The notes: generated by a model not told the origin, from the letters alone. A stretch of DNA of 64,000 nucleotides from Apricaphanius iberus (GCA_028564705.1 JAPXFQ010002919.1:1674001-1738000), one strand, 5' to 3'. Counted from the first letter of the stretch, positions 24,998-37,100 are shown. Translations and numbers: made by a program.

Positions 24998-25969
24998 TCA
25001 TGGGGATGTTTTTGGGAGTGGCTCTTCAGTTTCTTTCTGTGGCTTTAAATATAGATCCTGAAGAGATTTTTTCTGCAGAAAAAAGAATGATTAGTCGGTA
25101 TTCAAGAAAAGAATGTATACAGAGAAAAGTGAACTCACCACCAAGACTTCCTTTAGAGCCTGCAAGTCATCCAGGACAGCATTGCACACATGTATATTGT
25201 CAGACAGAGTGGTCAGCCTGACATCAAGCTCAGCTTTCTGCAGAATTGTTCGTCATATATTAAGGTGCTGTACAGCTCATTTAAGTGGACATGAAAATCA
25301 AATTTCAATAATAAATAAATTTACATAAACATTGCTTAATGTTATTTTATTGTTAAAACTTGATGAAAACGAAATTCAATTTGTCTGGAAAAATAAAAGA
25401 TGCTAGTTTCAATACAACCCCCTACACATCATGACATCCCGTTTTCAATCAGTTTCACTGGTTGTGGGCAAGAATTAATGAAAGTCCATCTGACTAGCTA
25501 AATAACATTAATAAGCAGAGTTAGCATGACACATGCAACATTTGCTAGAAAAAAATATTGCATAGAAGTATTTTGCGATTGCTACATTTCTGAATTACGG
25601 CTTCTGAAAACTTAGTTGCTATATTTTAGATGAGTTTTGATCAACTGAGTCTTATCAAAATTACCATAAATGCTTGATCCCCGTTATGCACCTGCATATT
25701 AACTTTGCTTTTAAATTTAACGAGCCATTTGTAATTCATATTTATCTGCACTTGTACTGCTGGAACAAAGTTTAGACAGAGTTAATTTTCTAATGTTGGA
25801 GGTTGGAACCGACCTGTTCCAACAAATCTGCGCTCTCAGGATTGCGCTTCATTTTCGCGTCCTGTAAACAGCCTGTTTAAGTAAACACACTCAAAATGAG
25901 AACAAATTGAAAAAAGTGTTTGAATTTTGTCTGCAGAAGAAAAAAAGTTTTACCTGTGTCCGAGGCCAT
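24998..25969 (-). CDS. small coiled-coil protein, probable C1orf122 homologue (4 exons, 82 aa)
   Basis: Minus-strand exons 25969-25954, 25872-25814, 25237-25139 and 25072-24998 total 249 nt and join in frame. The ATG has a strong context (GCCATGG); the last acceptor is TTTTTTCTGCAG; the stop is TGA. Weak points: the exon 2 donor is GTCGGT, and exon 3 has a poor pyrimidine tract. The predicted protein starts MASDTGCLQDAKMKRNP and has a central helical segment with LLEQKAELDVRLTTL and VCNAVLDDLQALKEVL. It ends in a charged tail with TEEPLPKTSP. The spacing R...L.D.I..C...L..L matches the conserved helix of human C1orf122 as I recall it. Location and orientation (between mtf1 and yrdc, divergent from yrdc) also match. 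No signal peptide or membrane segment; molecular function unknown. Confidence 0.7.
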
Positions 25970-26714
25970 GGCTGTAAGTGTAATAATCTGTACTCCTCCC
26001 TCCGTATTTATTAAAGGAGTTGCAGCTGTTTTACATTTTCCTAATTGGTCTACGAGTGGTGATGTAATCCACTAATCCACAGATTGCTAAATAAATGCAA
26101 ATAATATTAATACTATATTTTTTGTATTTATAAGGATATTGATATGGTGTGTCGGTGGAATAAGTGGTGTAAAATCTATGCAGGAGCCAGATCTCGGTCT
26201 ATTTGAGAAAACAACACAGAGTGAAAGAAATAGCCTATATATCTAAAGAAATACAACAATATTTGTTACTTTTTTTTTTTTACACCGTAAATTTGTTATT
26301 AGTTTAATTAGTTTAATTTAATGTTTCTAGATTTACTTATTTAAACATAACTGCAGGTTTAACAACAATAGACAAATTCAGTCATTCATTTATTTACAGC
26401 ATTAAATGGTTATATATAGCCTACAAAAAATATTTTGAGGATTATTTACATTGGGGGTTGTGCTACTTTTTGACATCTATTTTTACAGTTTAATCTGATT
26501 ACATTTTGCTTTTCCAAATCTGCATCCATCCATTATTAGTTAACATAAAAAAAGAAACAGTTGTTGCGTTAAGCAACCTTTTTAATTCTATTCTATTCTA
26601 TTGTTTTCCACAATACAAACAAAATAGCGTCAGAAAAATGTATAGTTTGACTAATCACTGTTGAAGTTGTTTTACTTGTGTTTTGTCTAAACAGGCAGTT
26701 ATACCTTTAAAAAA

Positions 26715-26747
26715 TGACGTCACATTTTGTGGGTGTAACCCGGAAGT
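26715..26747 (+). promoter_or_regulatory. yrdc: yrdc core promoter: CRE and ETS sites
   Basis: A full palindromic cAMP-response element TGACGTCA (26715-26722) is followed by an ETS/GABP-type site CCGGAAGT (26740-26747). Both lie about 80-110 bases upstream of the yrdc start codon, with no TATA box. This is the usual design of a housekeeping promoter. The c1orf122-like gene starts about 860 bases away on the other strand, so shared control is possible but not shown. Confidence 0.6.
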
Positions 26748-26825
26748 TTTATGACATTGCATCAGGCGTCAACATGCTCCCGGTTGTTGGAGTAGCACCC
26801 CTGTGATTCAGTTGAGCTGAATTTA

Positions 26826-29800
26826 ATGCGTTTGTTTGGATTTTTCGCCGCTGGTTTGATCAATTATAGAGGATCTCACAGCTCAGCGGTGGCTGGTCGA
26901 CTCGGAACCGAAATGTGTAAAGAACCGAAGACTAAACTCTTCCGTTTGTTTCCGACAACCTCTAACGGGCCGACGGTTCATCAGGAGAGCCAAACAGGTA
27001 CCTATGGCAGCGTGTCCCTCAGGGTCCCAGTCCGAAGATAAACACACAGACAGTAAATGTTGCTGAGCGGGGTTTACTACTAAACATACATAATCCGAAC
27101 AAAAACACACGTTAGCTTTAGGGAAGTGTTGAGTTAACCTTGCTTTTTTTTTATTTAAAATATGTGCTGATACAATGGTTGTCAATCTGTGGCAAGAAAA
27201 AAATTCCCCAGACCATAATGCCACCATCAGGATGACCCATCGATAGAAAGCATGGATCTTTTCCAAACTCTGACCTTTTTTTAAAGCATAATCATAAAAA
27301 TCCTCATTTTAAAGTTTTGGAAACGATTCTAAAATTAATCTATGATCAATTTGTTATTAATCAAATGCAACTAACATTTGGGTTTTTAGCAGTCTATGGT
27401 TTTCAGTCTTGATTTGAGGCAATTCAAAGTTCCAATATTCTGGCAGTTTTTAGAAAGTTTTTTCCAGGTTAAAGTGGTATAAAAAACTGAATCCTGCTTG
27501 TCCATGTTTGCTTCTGATTCTGGGGATGCTGAGTAGACTTGAATCAGACAATCTGTGGGGTCTCGAAGGTTGATATTTTAACAACAATATTTTATGTATT
27601 TTAGTGTTAGTCATTCAGTGATTCATAAACTTTAAAAAATAGTCTGTTCTCTAAGCTACAGGGAGCGAGTGTAGAGACTTATAACTGTGTAGACGTCCTC
27701 TACTTTCCTGGTTCTAGTGAGGAGGACGTGAGCAACAGCGTTCTGGATCAGCTGCAGCTGCCTGATTGACTTTTTAGGCAGACCTGTGAAGACACTGTTG
27801 CAGTAATCAATTTGACAAAAAATAAACACATACGTTTCTCAAGATCTTGCTGGGACATTAGTAATTTAATCCCGGAAATGTTTTCCAAGTAACTTTGTAG
27901 TTGTGTCTGTGGATGTTCAGGTCTGACTCCATCACTACACCCAGATTTTGGACCTGATACATAATTTCTTGCTGTAATAGCTGAAGCTTTGTGTTTACTC
28001 TTAATTGTTCATTTTTTGCTCCAAAAATAATGACCACTGTTTGGATTCTAGTCAATGAAATCAACTACATTCATGTATTGATTGATTTTAAACATCTGCT
28101 TAGTGCTTGAATGGGTTCATAGTCACCTGGTGACATTTTAATGTACAGCTTTGTATCATATGTCTAGTTATGGTAACTAGGACTATTGTTATAATCTGTG
28201 CTGTTATAATCATGTGAATATTAAGGGGAGCCCTAGCTGGAACCCTTGCGGTACCCCGCATGGGATTTTTCTAAGATGTTTGATGAAAAGCTGCGTATTG
28301 AAGAAGGCAAGACTCAAACCAGTCAAATTCTGTATCAGAGAGCCCGACCCAGCTCTCCAGTCGCTTAATTAGAATACATGGTCAATGTCATGTCAAATGA
28401 CATCAAAGCAGCGGTCATTATCAAGAATGTATTCAACTGTTGAAACAGCTGGGGATTCACAGATACCAATACCGTTCTAATGTACTCGTATGAACCGATA
28501 CTTAAACTGTGGAAACTCTGCAAAAATATCAAAGAAAATTTTTATTTTTCCCTTAAAATTTTTGTTTTATTCATATATTATTAAAATCTAAGTCACCATT
28601 ATTTGTTATAAGAAGCATAGAAGAAAAACAAACTGTTATTCCAATTCAATGCGTATTTTGTGTGTGGTAGAAGTATTGGCATTCGTACTCTGTATCAGCT
28701 AGTACTCAAATCCAAGTATCGGCATCGTATCCGTTTGAATCGGCTTGTCAGTGCCCTTGCTGATCTTTAGAAGGTTGGAGATTGGCCTGTAATTTTGCAA
28801 TTTAACAACTTGTCCACATTATTCTATAACTACTTGAATGGTGGTTCGAGATTTGTTCTGCATGCTTTGGCTTTAATTAGTGGTTGAAGTTGCTTGTAGT
28901 TGGGCTACTGAGATTTATATGGATAAGCCTTTATTTAGTTAACTTTGTAAATTAATATACCGTTCTGCGTACAGCCAACTAGCAAATAAAGAAGTATGGG
29001 TTTTAATATAAAGTATGTTAATTACTTGCTTAATACTAATTTTCAAAAGGTACTTTTAATCTGACAAACAAGCCTCATCGGAATGCATATTCTAATCAAT
29101 CAAATAGGATGGTACACACAGCTATATTTGTCTTTGCTGCGAGAAACGAAAAAGTGTAACACTTTTCTTTAAGTCAGCTACCAAGCAGTAGCTCCTCCAG
29201 TAATATGTCTTCTGAGGGCAACAGTACAGTACTCTATGCTCCATACAGCGAGAAAAAATTGGTCACTTTGGTAAACGACTTAATTGAGCATTTCCTGAAA
29301 AGTTACTGAAGGCATAGGAACTGTGTGATAGAAAATATTGCATGGGAAATGTAATTATTGCAACAATAAACTAATTTACTGAAGTTCATTTTGTCTTCGT
29401 GGTGAATCATTAAAAAAAATTAATTATTTTATATGACAACGTTAGGTATTTCTTAAAATATGTTGTTTCCTACCTGCTGACAGTTTTAACTGCGCACTGC
29501 AGGCTTCCTCAGAGCGTCATCCGACTGTTTGCTGCTGTGTCATTTATGAGCTGACTGGTCTGGGAGCGCTTTCAAACCGCGCTCCCAGACCAGCCACACC
29601 TCCCCGCACCACAGCTGGAGAATGGAATCCCGGGTGTGTAACAGGGTGTACGCCCCCTCATTCCTGTTGATGTTCGCCTGCTTGCTTCCATATTTCAACG
29701 GACTACCTGATCCATCGTTTGATTTTATTGGTTTTTGTTGTAATGATTTTGCCCTTGTCCCAGTCCACGATGTTGTTCATTCTCCGGGAGTGATCTGCGA

Positions 29801-32800
29801 TGGCTCATTTGTCCTGGTTTCTTTTTCATATTCTATCTTTTTTTCTTTTCTTGTTTCCCCGATGTATGTTTTTTCACATGATTTGCATGGTATTTCATAT
29901 ATATTGTATTTCTTGTCTGGGGTCTATCTTGGGGGGCGCGGTTTGACAGCACTCCCAGACCAGTCAGCTGATAGATGACATAGCAGCAACAAGTCGGATG
30001 ACGCTCTGAGGAAAACTGCATTGCGCAGTTGAAACTAGCAGCCATTAGGAAACAACATATTTTAGGAAATACATAATGTAGTCTTATAAAAGAACAAAGA
30101 TAAAACATAAATAATAAACAAATGTATTGTTGTTCTGATAATGTGTGAAAAATGTATATTGATGGTGAGAAACCCCCAGTTCAAAGAGCAGAAATGGCTT
30201 AAGAATATAGAAGAAACGGTAATGTTTAAATAATAAAACTTGAAAGATAATTGCTGGCTTAAGTTTCAAATAATTGGTACAGTACCACAATAATAATATA
30301 ACAAGATACATATGTATACTTCTAGCATTTTCACTGCATTTTTTGTGCATGTGTTGAGGACCATTGTGTCAAACATATTCCATTTGAAAATCCAATTCTG
30401 TCCTAAACTGTCACCCTTAGGAGATACTCAGTTGCTCAAGATATTCTAAAGAAAAATCAGGAACCACCAAGACTTAAATCGATCATAAACTGGGAACAGC
30501 TGGAACAAAATTGTCACTGTCCATAGTGAAGTCATTTTTTCCCCCTCTTGATTTGAGTGTGTGCTGATCCAAAAAAAAGCCTCAGTGATAACATGGATTC
30601 CCCTTAAGCTTGACTGTAACTTGCAGCTACCCCGATGGACGAACCAAATGTCTTTTGATAAAAGTGGTTACGGTCAGACAAGACAAAGTTTGGGCCATTA
30701 GACCTTGGTGACAAGAATTGTGTTGAAAAGCCTTCAAAGTTGAGAAAACTTCTATTAATAATTTAGTACGGTGTTGTTACCCTAATTCTTTGGGGTCTAT
30801 TTTGCTACCAGTGGTACTGATGTTTTGCATGGGGTGAATAAAATATTAAGGAGGGCTTGTATAGATCTAGGGTCTTAGTTTTTTTTTAATATTGACTGTA
30901 CATACACACATATGTACATTATTGTTCTTGTTAATCTTAGTTTTATTCCCTATAAAATGTATGTGTTTATCCTTAATGACAGCACGCTGTGAGCATGTGA
31001 AACAAAAGTCAGATTTATTGTTTGTGTACACCGTCATGGCCAGTAAAGCTGATTATCATTTCCATTCAGACTAACTATAACTCATATGTAACTTACACAC
31101 AGTTGGGTGTCTGGCATGATACCCAATTAAAGTAAACTTTCTACCAGAACTGTAGATCCTACTATTGATTATCTCTTCTTACTGCTTTGTTTCCCCCTCA
31201 AACCTCAGATGAGTCAGAAATCCTGAGCTGCACAGTGAAGGCTCTGAAAAACGGTCAAATTGTTGCCGTGCCCACAGACACCATCTACGGCCTGGCCTGT
31301 TTGGCCCAAAACTCAGAGGCTGTCAAAAAAATCTACGAAGTGAAAGAACGGAACGGACAGAAGCCGCTGGCGATTTGTGTTGGAGAAATTCAGGATATCT
31401 ATCGGTGAGTGTGCAGATCTCTGTTTTGATTAGACTTTTTCTTAGGAGAGTCTTTTAATTTTCTGTTTTGCACACATGAAGTCACTGTGTCCTGTTTAGT
31501 TGTTAAAAAGGTAGAGGACCCGTTAACGTCTTGTTTCCTGAGCAGGTACTGTAAGGTGAAGGTGAAAGAGGAGCTTCTGCGTGATTTACTGCCTGGTCCC
31601 GTCACTCTAGTGTTTGAAAGGTCTGAAGAGCTGAATGTGAATCTCAATCCTTTTACTTCAGTAAGTCTCCTTTAATTAGACAACCATTTAAACAAAATCA
31701 CAAGTAATGTATCCTTTTATGCAGTCAGCTGTTGTTTTTATGTGCCTTAGCTTGTAGGCGTCCGCATCCCTGATCATGGCTTTATGAGGCGCCTGTGTCA
31801 GATGTGTGGGGAACCCCTGGCACTGACGAGCGCCAACATAAGCTCGACAGCCAGCACAGTGGAAGTACATGTGAGTCTCAGATACAAATGTTTTTTGTTG
31901 GTTTTTTTCTGAACCATGTACAGCTTTGGTAAGCTGAATACTACTTTTTCTCTGTTAAAGGAGTTTCAGGAGCTCTGGTCAAAACTAGCCGTGGTGGTGG
32001 ATGGGGGACCAATAGGAGATCGGACCCGGCAGGGGTCAACGGTGATCGATCTGTCGGTGCTTGGTAAATACCGAGTCATCAGACCAGGCTGGTAAGTTCA
32101 GACAGTTTTTGAATCTGGTACTGCCATTTGAAGTCTAGTTTACACAGACCTAAATTTTGTAACCCAAAAATTAGGATGTTACTGCCAAAGAATAGGGGTG
32201 CTGCATTTATTAGCACCCCTAATGTTTGCCTCCTTTTCTCATTAGGGACACCATTCTACTAACATTATGCCCACCACAGCCTTTAGATCTAAAACACTTA
32301 TGATTGCTGTGAGGGGAGCTGAAAACATCTACAATACTGAATAAACAGAAATGTATGGCATAATATTTGTGCCACCAACTAGAGTGTGCAGTGAGACTGA
32401 TTTGAGGGCACACATCTATGTAAATGAATAACGCTTTCTCTGGGCTCGCACGTGACTCTATCTCTGCTCACAACTTGAGTTATATGTAAATACAATATGA
32501 ATACTGAATTTGCTATGATGAAAATCCACCAATCACAACCAGCAAATTAAAATACTGAACAAACTACTGACACTGCAAAACAAAAGTGGAGAGCATAATA
32601 AATAAACAAAATATTTTAAGCAACGATTTATTGTCTTTAAAAATGCTTTTGTCTAATTTCATAACTTTATTTCATCCAGTTCCTGAATGGAAACGCCAAG
32701 CCATTCATTGTTTTTATTAAGGGACACAAAGAAAATATCCATCAATATTTCATTACATACAGTTAGGGGTGCCACGATTCTCTAAATCTTCGATTTAATT

Positions 32801-33707
32801 TTAGATTTTAGGGTCACTATTCGATTCTCGATTTATTTATTTTTTCTTACAGTTCAGAGCCCTATGCCATTTATAAACTAGTCTAGTCTATGATCATTGG
32901 TCTTATTCATTAAATTTCGTACAGTAAATCTTATTTCATTTAACATATAAGTGATGCAATTTCAATTATTCTTTATAATGTATAACATTAGGCATTACAT
33001 GGTCAAATTTAATTAAATTATTTACATTATTGTATTTACAATAAATTATTACACTTATAAGCGTAAAAATCTTGTTTAAATAAATTAACTGAAATAATTA
33101 GTAAGAGGGTGGCCGCAATCTGGTGAATATTTTTAGTTACTGCAGCTCTACTTCTCTGAGCTCCGGCTGACTCAGAAAAACTATCTTACATGGAGCAAAA
33201 AGTTGTCCTCTTGTTTCCAACGAGAATGTCGCCTTAACTCACGGAGAACTCAATATTTCCTCCCTGATGATTTGAGAGTAATCAGTAATAAGATTTTAAA
33301 GAGGATTTAATTTTCTTTTAAAAACCTACTGCACCATTACAGTGTACTTTGTAAAAAATCTGCTGTAATTATGAATTTTCTTAATTAAAGGAAATTCTTT
33401 AATCCGCTGTTGGGCAATAATTATTCTGATTAAACACAGCCTCAGCTTAACACAGGCTCCTTAAAAATGCCTGCCAGCTGGTATTAAATACCACAGAGTC
33501 AGCTCGTCACATTGTATTTATTTTTGCCTCTCTGACCCTGAGCTCCATTGCCATCCCCCTCTCCCCAAAACCTCCCACGCTCACTACGAAATGGACTTGG
33601 TTTGTTAAACATAAAATGACCCTAATTCTGTTTTCAGTGCCCTTTCTGCCACGCTTCACGTGTTGGAGCACAAATATGGACTGTCAGAGGACTCGAAGGA
33701 GGAATGA
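26826..33707 (+). CDS. yrdc: yrdc, threonylcarbamoyl-AMP synthase (complete CDS, 6 exons)
   Basis: Exons: 26826-26997, 31209-31404, 31546-31660, 31751-31870, 31961-32091, 33638-33707 (804 nt, 267 aa; human 279 aa). The Sua5/YciO/YrdC enzyme makes threonylcarbamoyl-AMP from threonine, bicarbonate and ATP for t6A37 of ANN-decoding tRNAs. Visible: [11 protein letters not shown] (residues 78-88), the substrate-binding set K103-x-R105...K109-[26 protein letters not shown] (186-190) and GSTVIDLS (226 on). The N-terminus (residues 1-28) has Arg but no acidic residue before E29 and looks like a mitochondrial presequence. The first ATG has a poor context (T at -3, C at +4); M30 (26913) has G at -3. 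Intron 1 is 4.2 kb and transposon-rich. The human C-terminal motif CALxxT is kept as CALSAT. Confidence 0.95.
27420..28080 (-). mobile_element. LINE (L2/Rex1 type) 3' fragment, antisense in yrdc intron 1
   Basis: The minus strand encodes [25 protein letters not shown], then [20 protein letters not shown] and [15 protein letters not shown], the region following the reverse transcriptase core of L2/Rex1 LINEs. Frames are interrupted. Same family as the fragment at 2572-2765. Confidence 0.7.
28440..28765. mobile_element. degenerate relative of the hAT MITE at 3782-4153
   Basis: Shares CAATACCGTTCTAATGTACT, GAACCGATACTTAAACTGTGG and, at the far end, AAGTATCGGCATCG with the intact MITE at 3782-4153. 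The terminal repeats are eroded and no target duplication is visible. Confidence 0.55.
29479..29512 (-). ncRNA. hammerhead-ribozyme-like motif, inner arm copy (decayed)
   Basis: Read on the minus strand: CTGAGGA (29512-29506), a helix-II-like segment ending GCAG, then TTAAAAC where the core needs GAAAC, and a GTC cleavage-type triplet at 29481-29479. One core position is changed, so this copy is probably inactive. Confidence 0.4.
30003..30035 (+). ncRNA. hammerhead-ribozyme-like motif, outer arm copy (decayed)
   Basis: CTGAGGA (30006-30012), a perfect six-pair stem AACTGC/GCAGTT (30014-30019 with 30025-30030) with loop ATTGC, then GAAAC (30031-30035). This is the conserved hammerhead core order. 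The GTC cleavage triplet present in the other arm is missing after GAAACT. Confidence 0.45.
30080..31200. other. yrdc intron 1, right part
   Basis: AT-rich; no exon or named repeat recognised up to the exon 2 acceptor at 31208. Confidence 0.4.
32765..33420. mobile_element. hAT-like element in yrdc intron 5
   Basis: Starts TTAGGGGTGCCACGATTC. Its interior shares ordered blocks with 59530-60720: TATAAGTGATGCAAT, GGTCAAATT, CTTGTTTCCAACGAGAATGTCG and ATTTGAGAGTA. So two copies of one family are present, this one shorter and without the SINE insertion. No coding capacity. Confidence 0.5.
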
Positions 33708-34084
33708 CCTTTAAGCCCGACCCACTCCAGACGCACGCTAAAGCGCACAACCGGCTCTCACCCAAAAGGAAAGCAGGAGTAGAAGAACTTGACATTCCCG
33801 TAAGAAAAAAAAATGAATTTTTGAAAGAACCCAATTCTACTTTCACGGATGGAGGTTTTCTTTTCAAACTGAGCGCTTCTTTTTCCTTTTGAGTTTATTT
33901 ATTTATTTTTGCCTTTGATCTTGAGGTGGAGGAAAGATTCAAAATATCTTGGTTGAGTTTCTTCATAAATAGAATAAAGTCAGTTGAATTTCTAGTAATA
34001 TTTCCTCTTTAAGTCTTTGTTTAGAAAAAGGTTCTACTGTGTGCTTGAATTTTCCTTTATACCACCATGAAAGAAATGGACTTC

Positions 34085-34090
34085 AATAAA
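34085..34090 (+). terminator. yrdc: poly(A) signal of yrdc
   Basis: AATAAA 378 bases after the stop; an alternative AATAAA is at 33973-33978. Confidence 0.5.
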
Positions 34091-34109
34091 CTATATTTTA
34101 CTGGAACCA

Positions 34110-37100
34110 AGACAGTTATTTTATACCAAACAGTTTGAAGCTCATATTATGATTATTAGCTTCAGTCATATATAAGATGCTGCTCTGTTTTTTGTTTTTG
34201 TTCCATTAATTCTTTTTACTTGCATCTTGAACTGGACCTGGGTTTTTTTGTGTTTTTTAATTTCTTGATGGAGCTCTGTTCAATATATTTTCATAATATT
34301 TTTTTATTAATTGTCTTGCTTTTTAATTAAAAACTTTCTAAAGTTTTAAAATTATTTTTGCAAATGTTTTAAAGATGATATACGACAGAGTATGTATTTC
34401 ACTAATGAAGTTCATGGGCAATAAAAAAAAAACTGGATAATTAAGTATGGGTTTACACTGCAGGTTTGTAATTATTCCTGTGCCGGTCCTCCATACATCA
34501 GAGGAAACTAGCAGAATAACTTTGACAGATTTTTACATAGATTATAGATTTGGTGACAGATTCTGACAGGGTGCCAACATTGATAATATGCAGAACTTTA
34601 ACTGTTATATTTCTGTTCATATTCCAGTCTGAGTTTTCCATCTGGTTCTTTTCTTCTTTATATATGTTTATCATTTGTACAATAAATTGTATCCTGATTG
34701 AATACAGTCTAATCCCATATTTGAATTGTTATAGCAACATGTTTGCTAAGAAATGTTTTTATAGTTCTTTATGTGAAAAATTTTCGTTTTTATCACAGCT
34801 AATTAATTCAAATTTTGGTAATTGTCCATAATATAGCTGCTAATTTTCTGGAATTTAGCATGTATTTTTCTTGAAACTTGTCAGTTTAAAAAAAAAAAGT
34901 TACATATAAAAGGTTCTATGAAAGTACCTGGTAATTTTTAGAAACATAGCTGGTAAGGTCATGTGCTGCATTTCTTCCCAGAATTTTACACATAAGGCAG
35001 CCATATTGGATTTTTAGGTGAGTAACAGCTGATTCTATGACATAAAACTTCAAACATGGGAATTTTGTGGGAAGTTTTGTGTAAGTTTTTACAGCCTAAC
35101 ACAGTAAAAATAGAGCACACAGCTATACCTTGTTCTTCAAGCAACCATGCAATGTCAATTGGGTTTTTAGGGTGTATATGGCATAACTGGGCATAACACA
35201 AAAAGAAAAGTACTGTTGTACCACTGCTTTAAAGTGTTTGGTAATCCAGGTATTTACTGAGACTGTACCTGTCATAAAAACTTTGAGATCCCCCTTATTT
35301 GCTGTATAGTAAGTATTCTACAAATTTTTTAAACCACCTTGTTGATTCGCAATTTTGTTGTGTCTTTCATAGAATTATCCAAAACAGATTGTTGTAAATT
35401 CATTTTAACTGATAACTAATAAATGCTTGAAGATCCTAATTAATGATTTTTCTTTGATAAGATGGTTATGTGCTTCATGTATTAGGTTTAATATACATTT
35501 TATTCCTGGGGGATTTTGAGGTCAGAGTTTAGTGTATTAACCAAAAACGCCCATCTTTGCTGAAGCCTGCTTAAAAAAGGACAAGATAAAAACTGCAAAG
35601 GACCTTCAGAAACCCTATAGGTAAATTTATCATGATCATTTTTAAAGTTTGCAAGAACATCTTACAAGCAAAATCAATTATAGATGCTCTCCATGTGGAA
35701 AATCAGTCAACATTACATTAAAGAGCCAGTCCAAAATGAGCACAACCGGCTGATTCAGAGATTTTTGCTTTTAGCAGATTACAAAATTCTAGGGCAAATT
35801 TTCATCGTAAAACCTGCTACCAAAATGTGCTACCAGTGCACCCCACTTGTTAGACTGTAGTAGTAGAGATGATCTTTGATAACCTGCAATTAAAAAACAT
35901 TTTTTTACATACTTGACCACTATTATTAGAAAAAAAATACCCCCTTGCTAACTCATATTCACTACCACAGTTCCCTACTGTTCTTGACAGAATTAGCAGA
36001 GTTCTTTTAATTTGATTGTTTTTCTGGCACATAGTCTGCAAATTTTTTGAGATGGCTGTTCCCAGATCTTAATGTCAGTCTGCTTTTTCAAGTCCAAAAC
36101 TGGTTTTGATGAATGTTCAAGAAAGCCTGTTGGGATACCACATTTTGTCTAAGGCTTGACCTTCTAGCTGTTGAGATAAAATCTAAGATTTGAAAGCAGT
36201 TGTCGTCCATTTTTCTATGCATCTCAGATGGGCATCAGTACCACTGGCAACAAACACCACCCAACGATGCTATCATCACCATGACTGCCTGTGTTCCAAT
36301 GTTTAAAACCCTCATATTGACTCCTGTGAGATTCATATGTCCAACTGCACCTAGGTGTTAATCTCTGTCTGGGTCAATTGTATACAATTCTATTCCATAA
36401 AAAGTTTGACCCTTGGAGTCTCTTGAGATGTTCTTGAACATCCTAGCTATGACTTTTGAAACTGATACAGCTGATTGTTCAATCACATCAAAGAAATACG
36501 ATTTGCATCAAAACTTGCGGTTGGAAATATATAGAGCAAGCTAGCTTTAAGCTTATGGAATAGACTAACTCAGTATTGTTGAAATTTTTATTTACTAGGG
36601 CAGTGGTGCTCAAACCTTTTGTCATACGGTTCAAAGTCAAGTTTCTTGTGAGACATCCTACTTTTATTTTGAATAATTATTTTTTATTTTTTTATTTTAA
36701 CCTCAACAATAAATGGAATATGCAACAGTTTAATGAAACTAATAAAGTAGTCTAATTTGTGCGGGGATTTGTAAATTATTGAACTGCATCCCAAAATAGA
36801 TCTCTCATGTTTGCCTGGATAAAAAGGCCCTATGACCCCCACAAAAAAAAAAAGAAAAAAAGTTTTTTTTCTATGTCCTCAGACTACAAAAAGGTTTGAC
36901 TGTTTCAAGTTTAATGAACAGGCACACCACAGTCCACTTTGGGGGAAGAGTTGCTGGATGCTTGTGGCCCTTTTTGCCATCACTTTAAAACAAAAAAAAT
37001 TGTCAATAAAATATAAATAACTTCTTTTTTAACTACCTGTGCTGTCCAGCCAATTGTGTAATCATTCTTCAACTCCGGTTTGGAGCATCACAAAATAATT

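Larger units (their letters stand above)
29446..30072 (-). mobile_element. Penelope-like retroelement fragment with inverted terminal repeats
   Basis: Two arms of about 130-140 bp (29446-29580 and 29936-30072) are inverted copies. Both read, from the outside in, GTATTTC, AAAATATGTTGTTTCCTA, CTCAGAGCGTCATCCGACT, CTGACTGGTCTGGGAG and TCAAACCGCG. Between them the minus strand (from 29917) encodes a GIY-YIG endonuclease start, [20 protein letters not shown] broken second frame follows with [20 protein letters not shown], the expected continuation in Penelope-like elements. The reverse transcriptase is absent, so this is a 5'-truncated copy. Inverted PLTR-type ends are known for this class. Confidence 0.75.
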
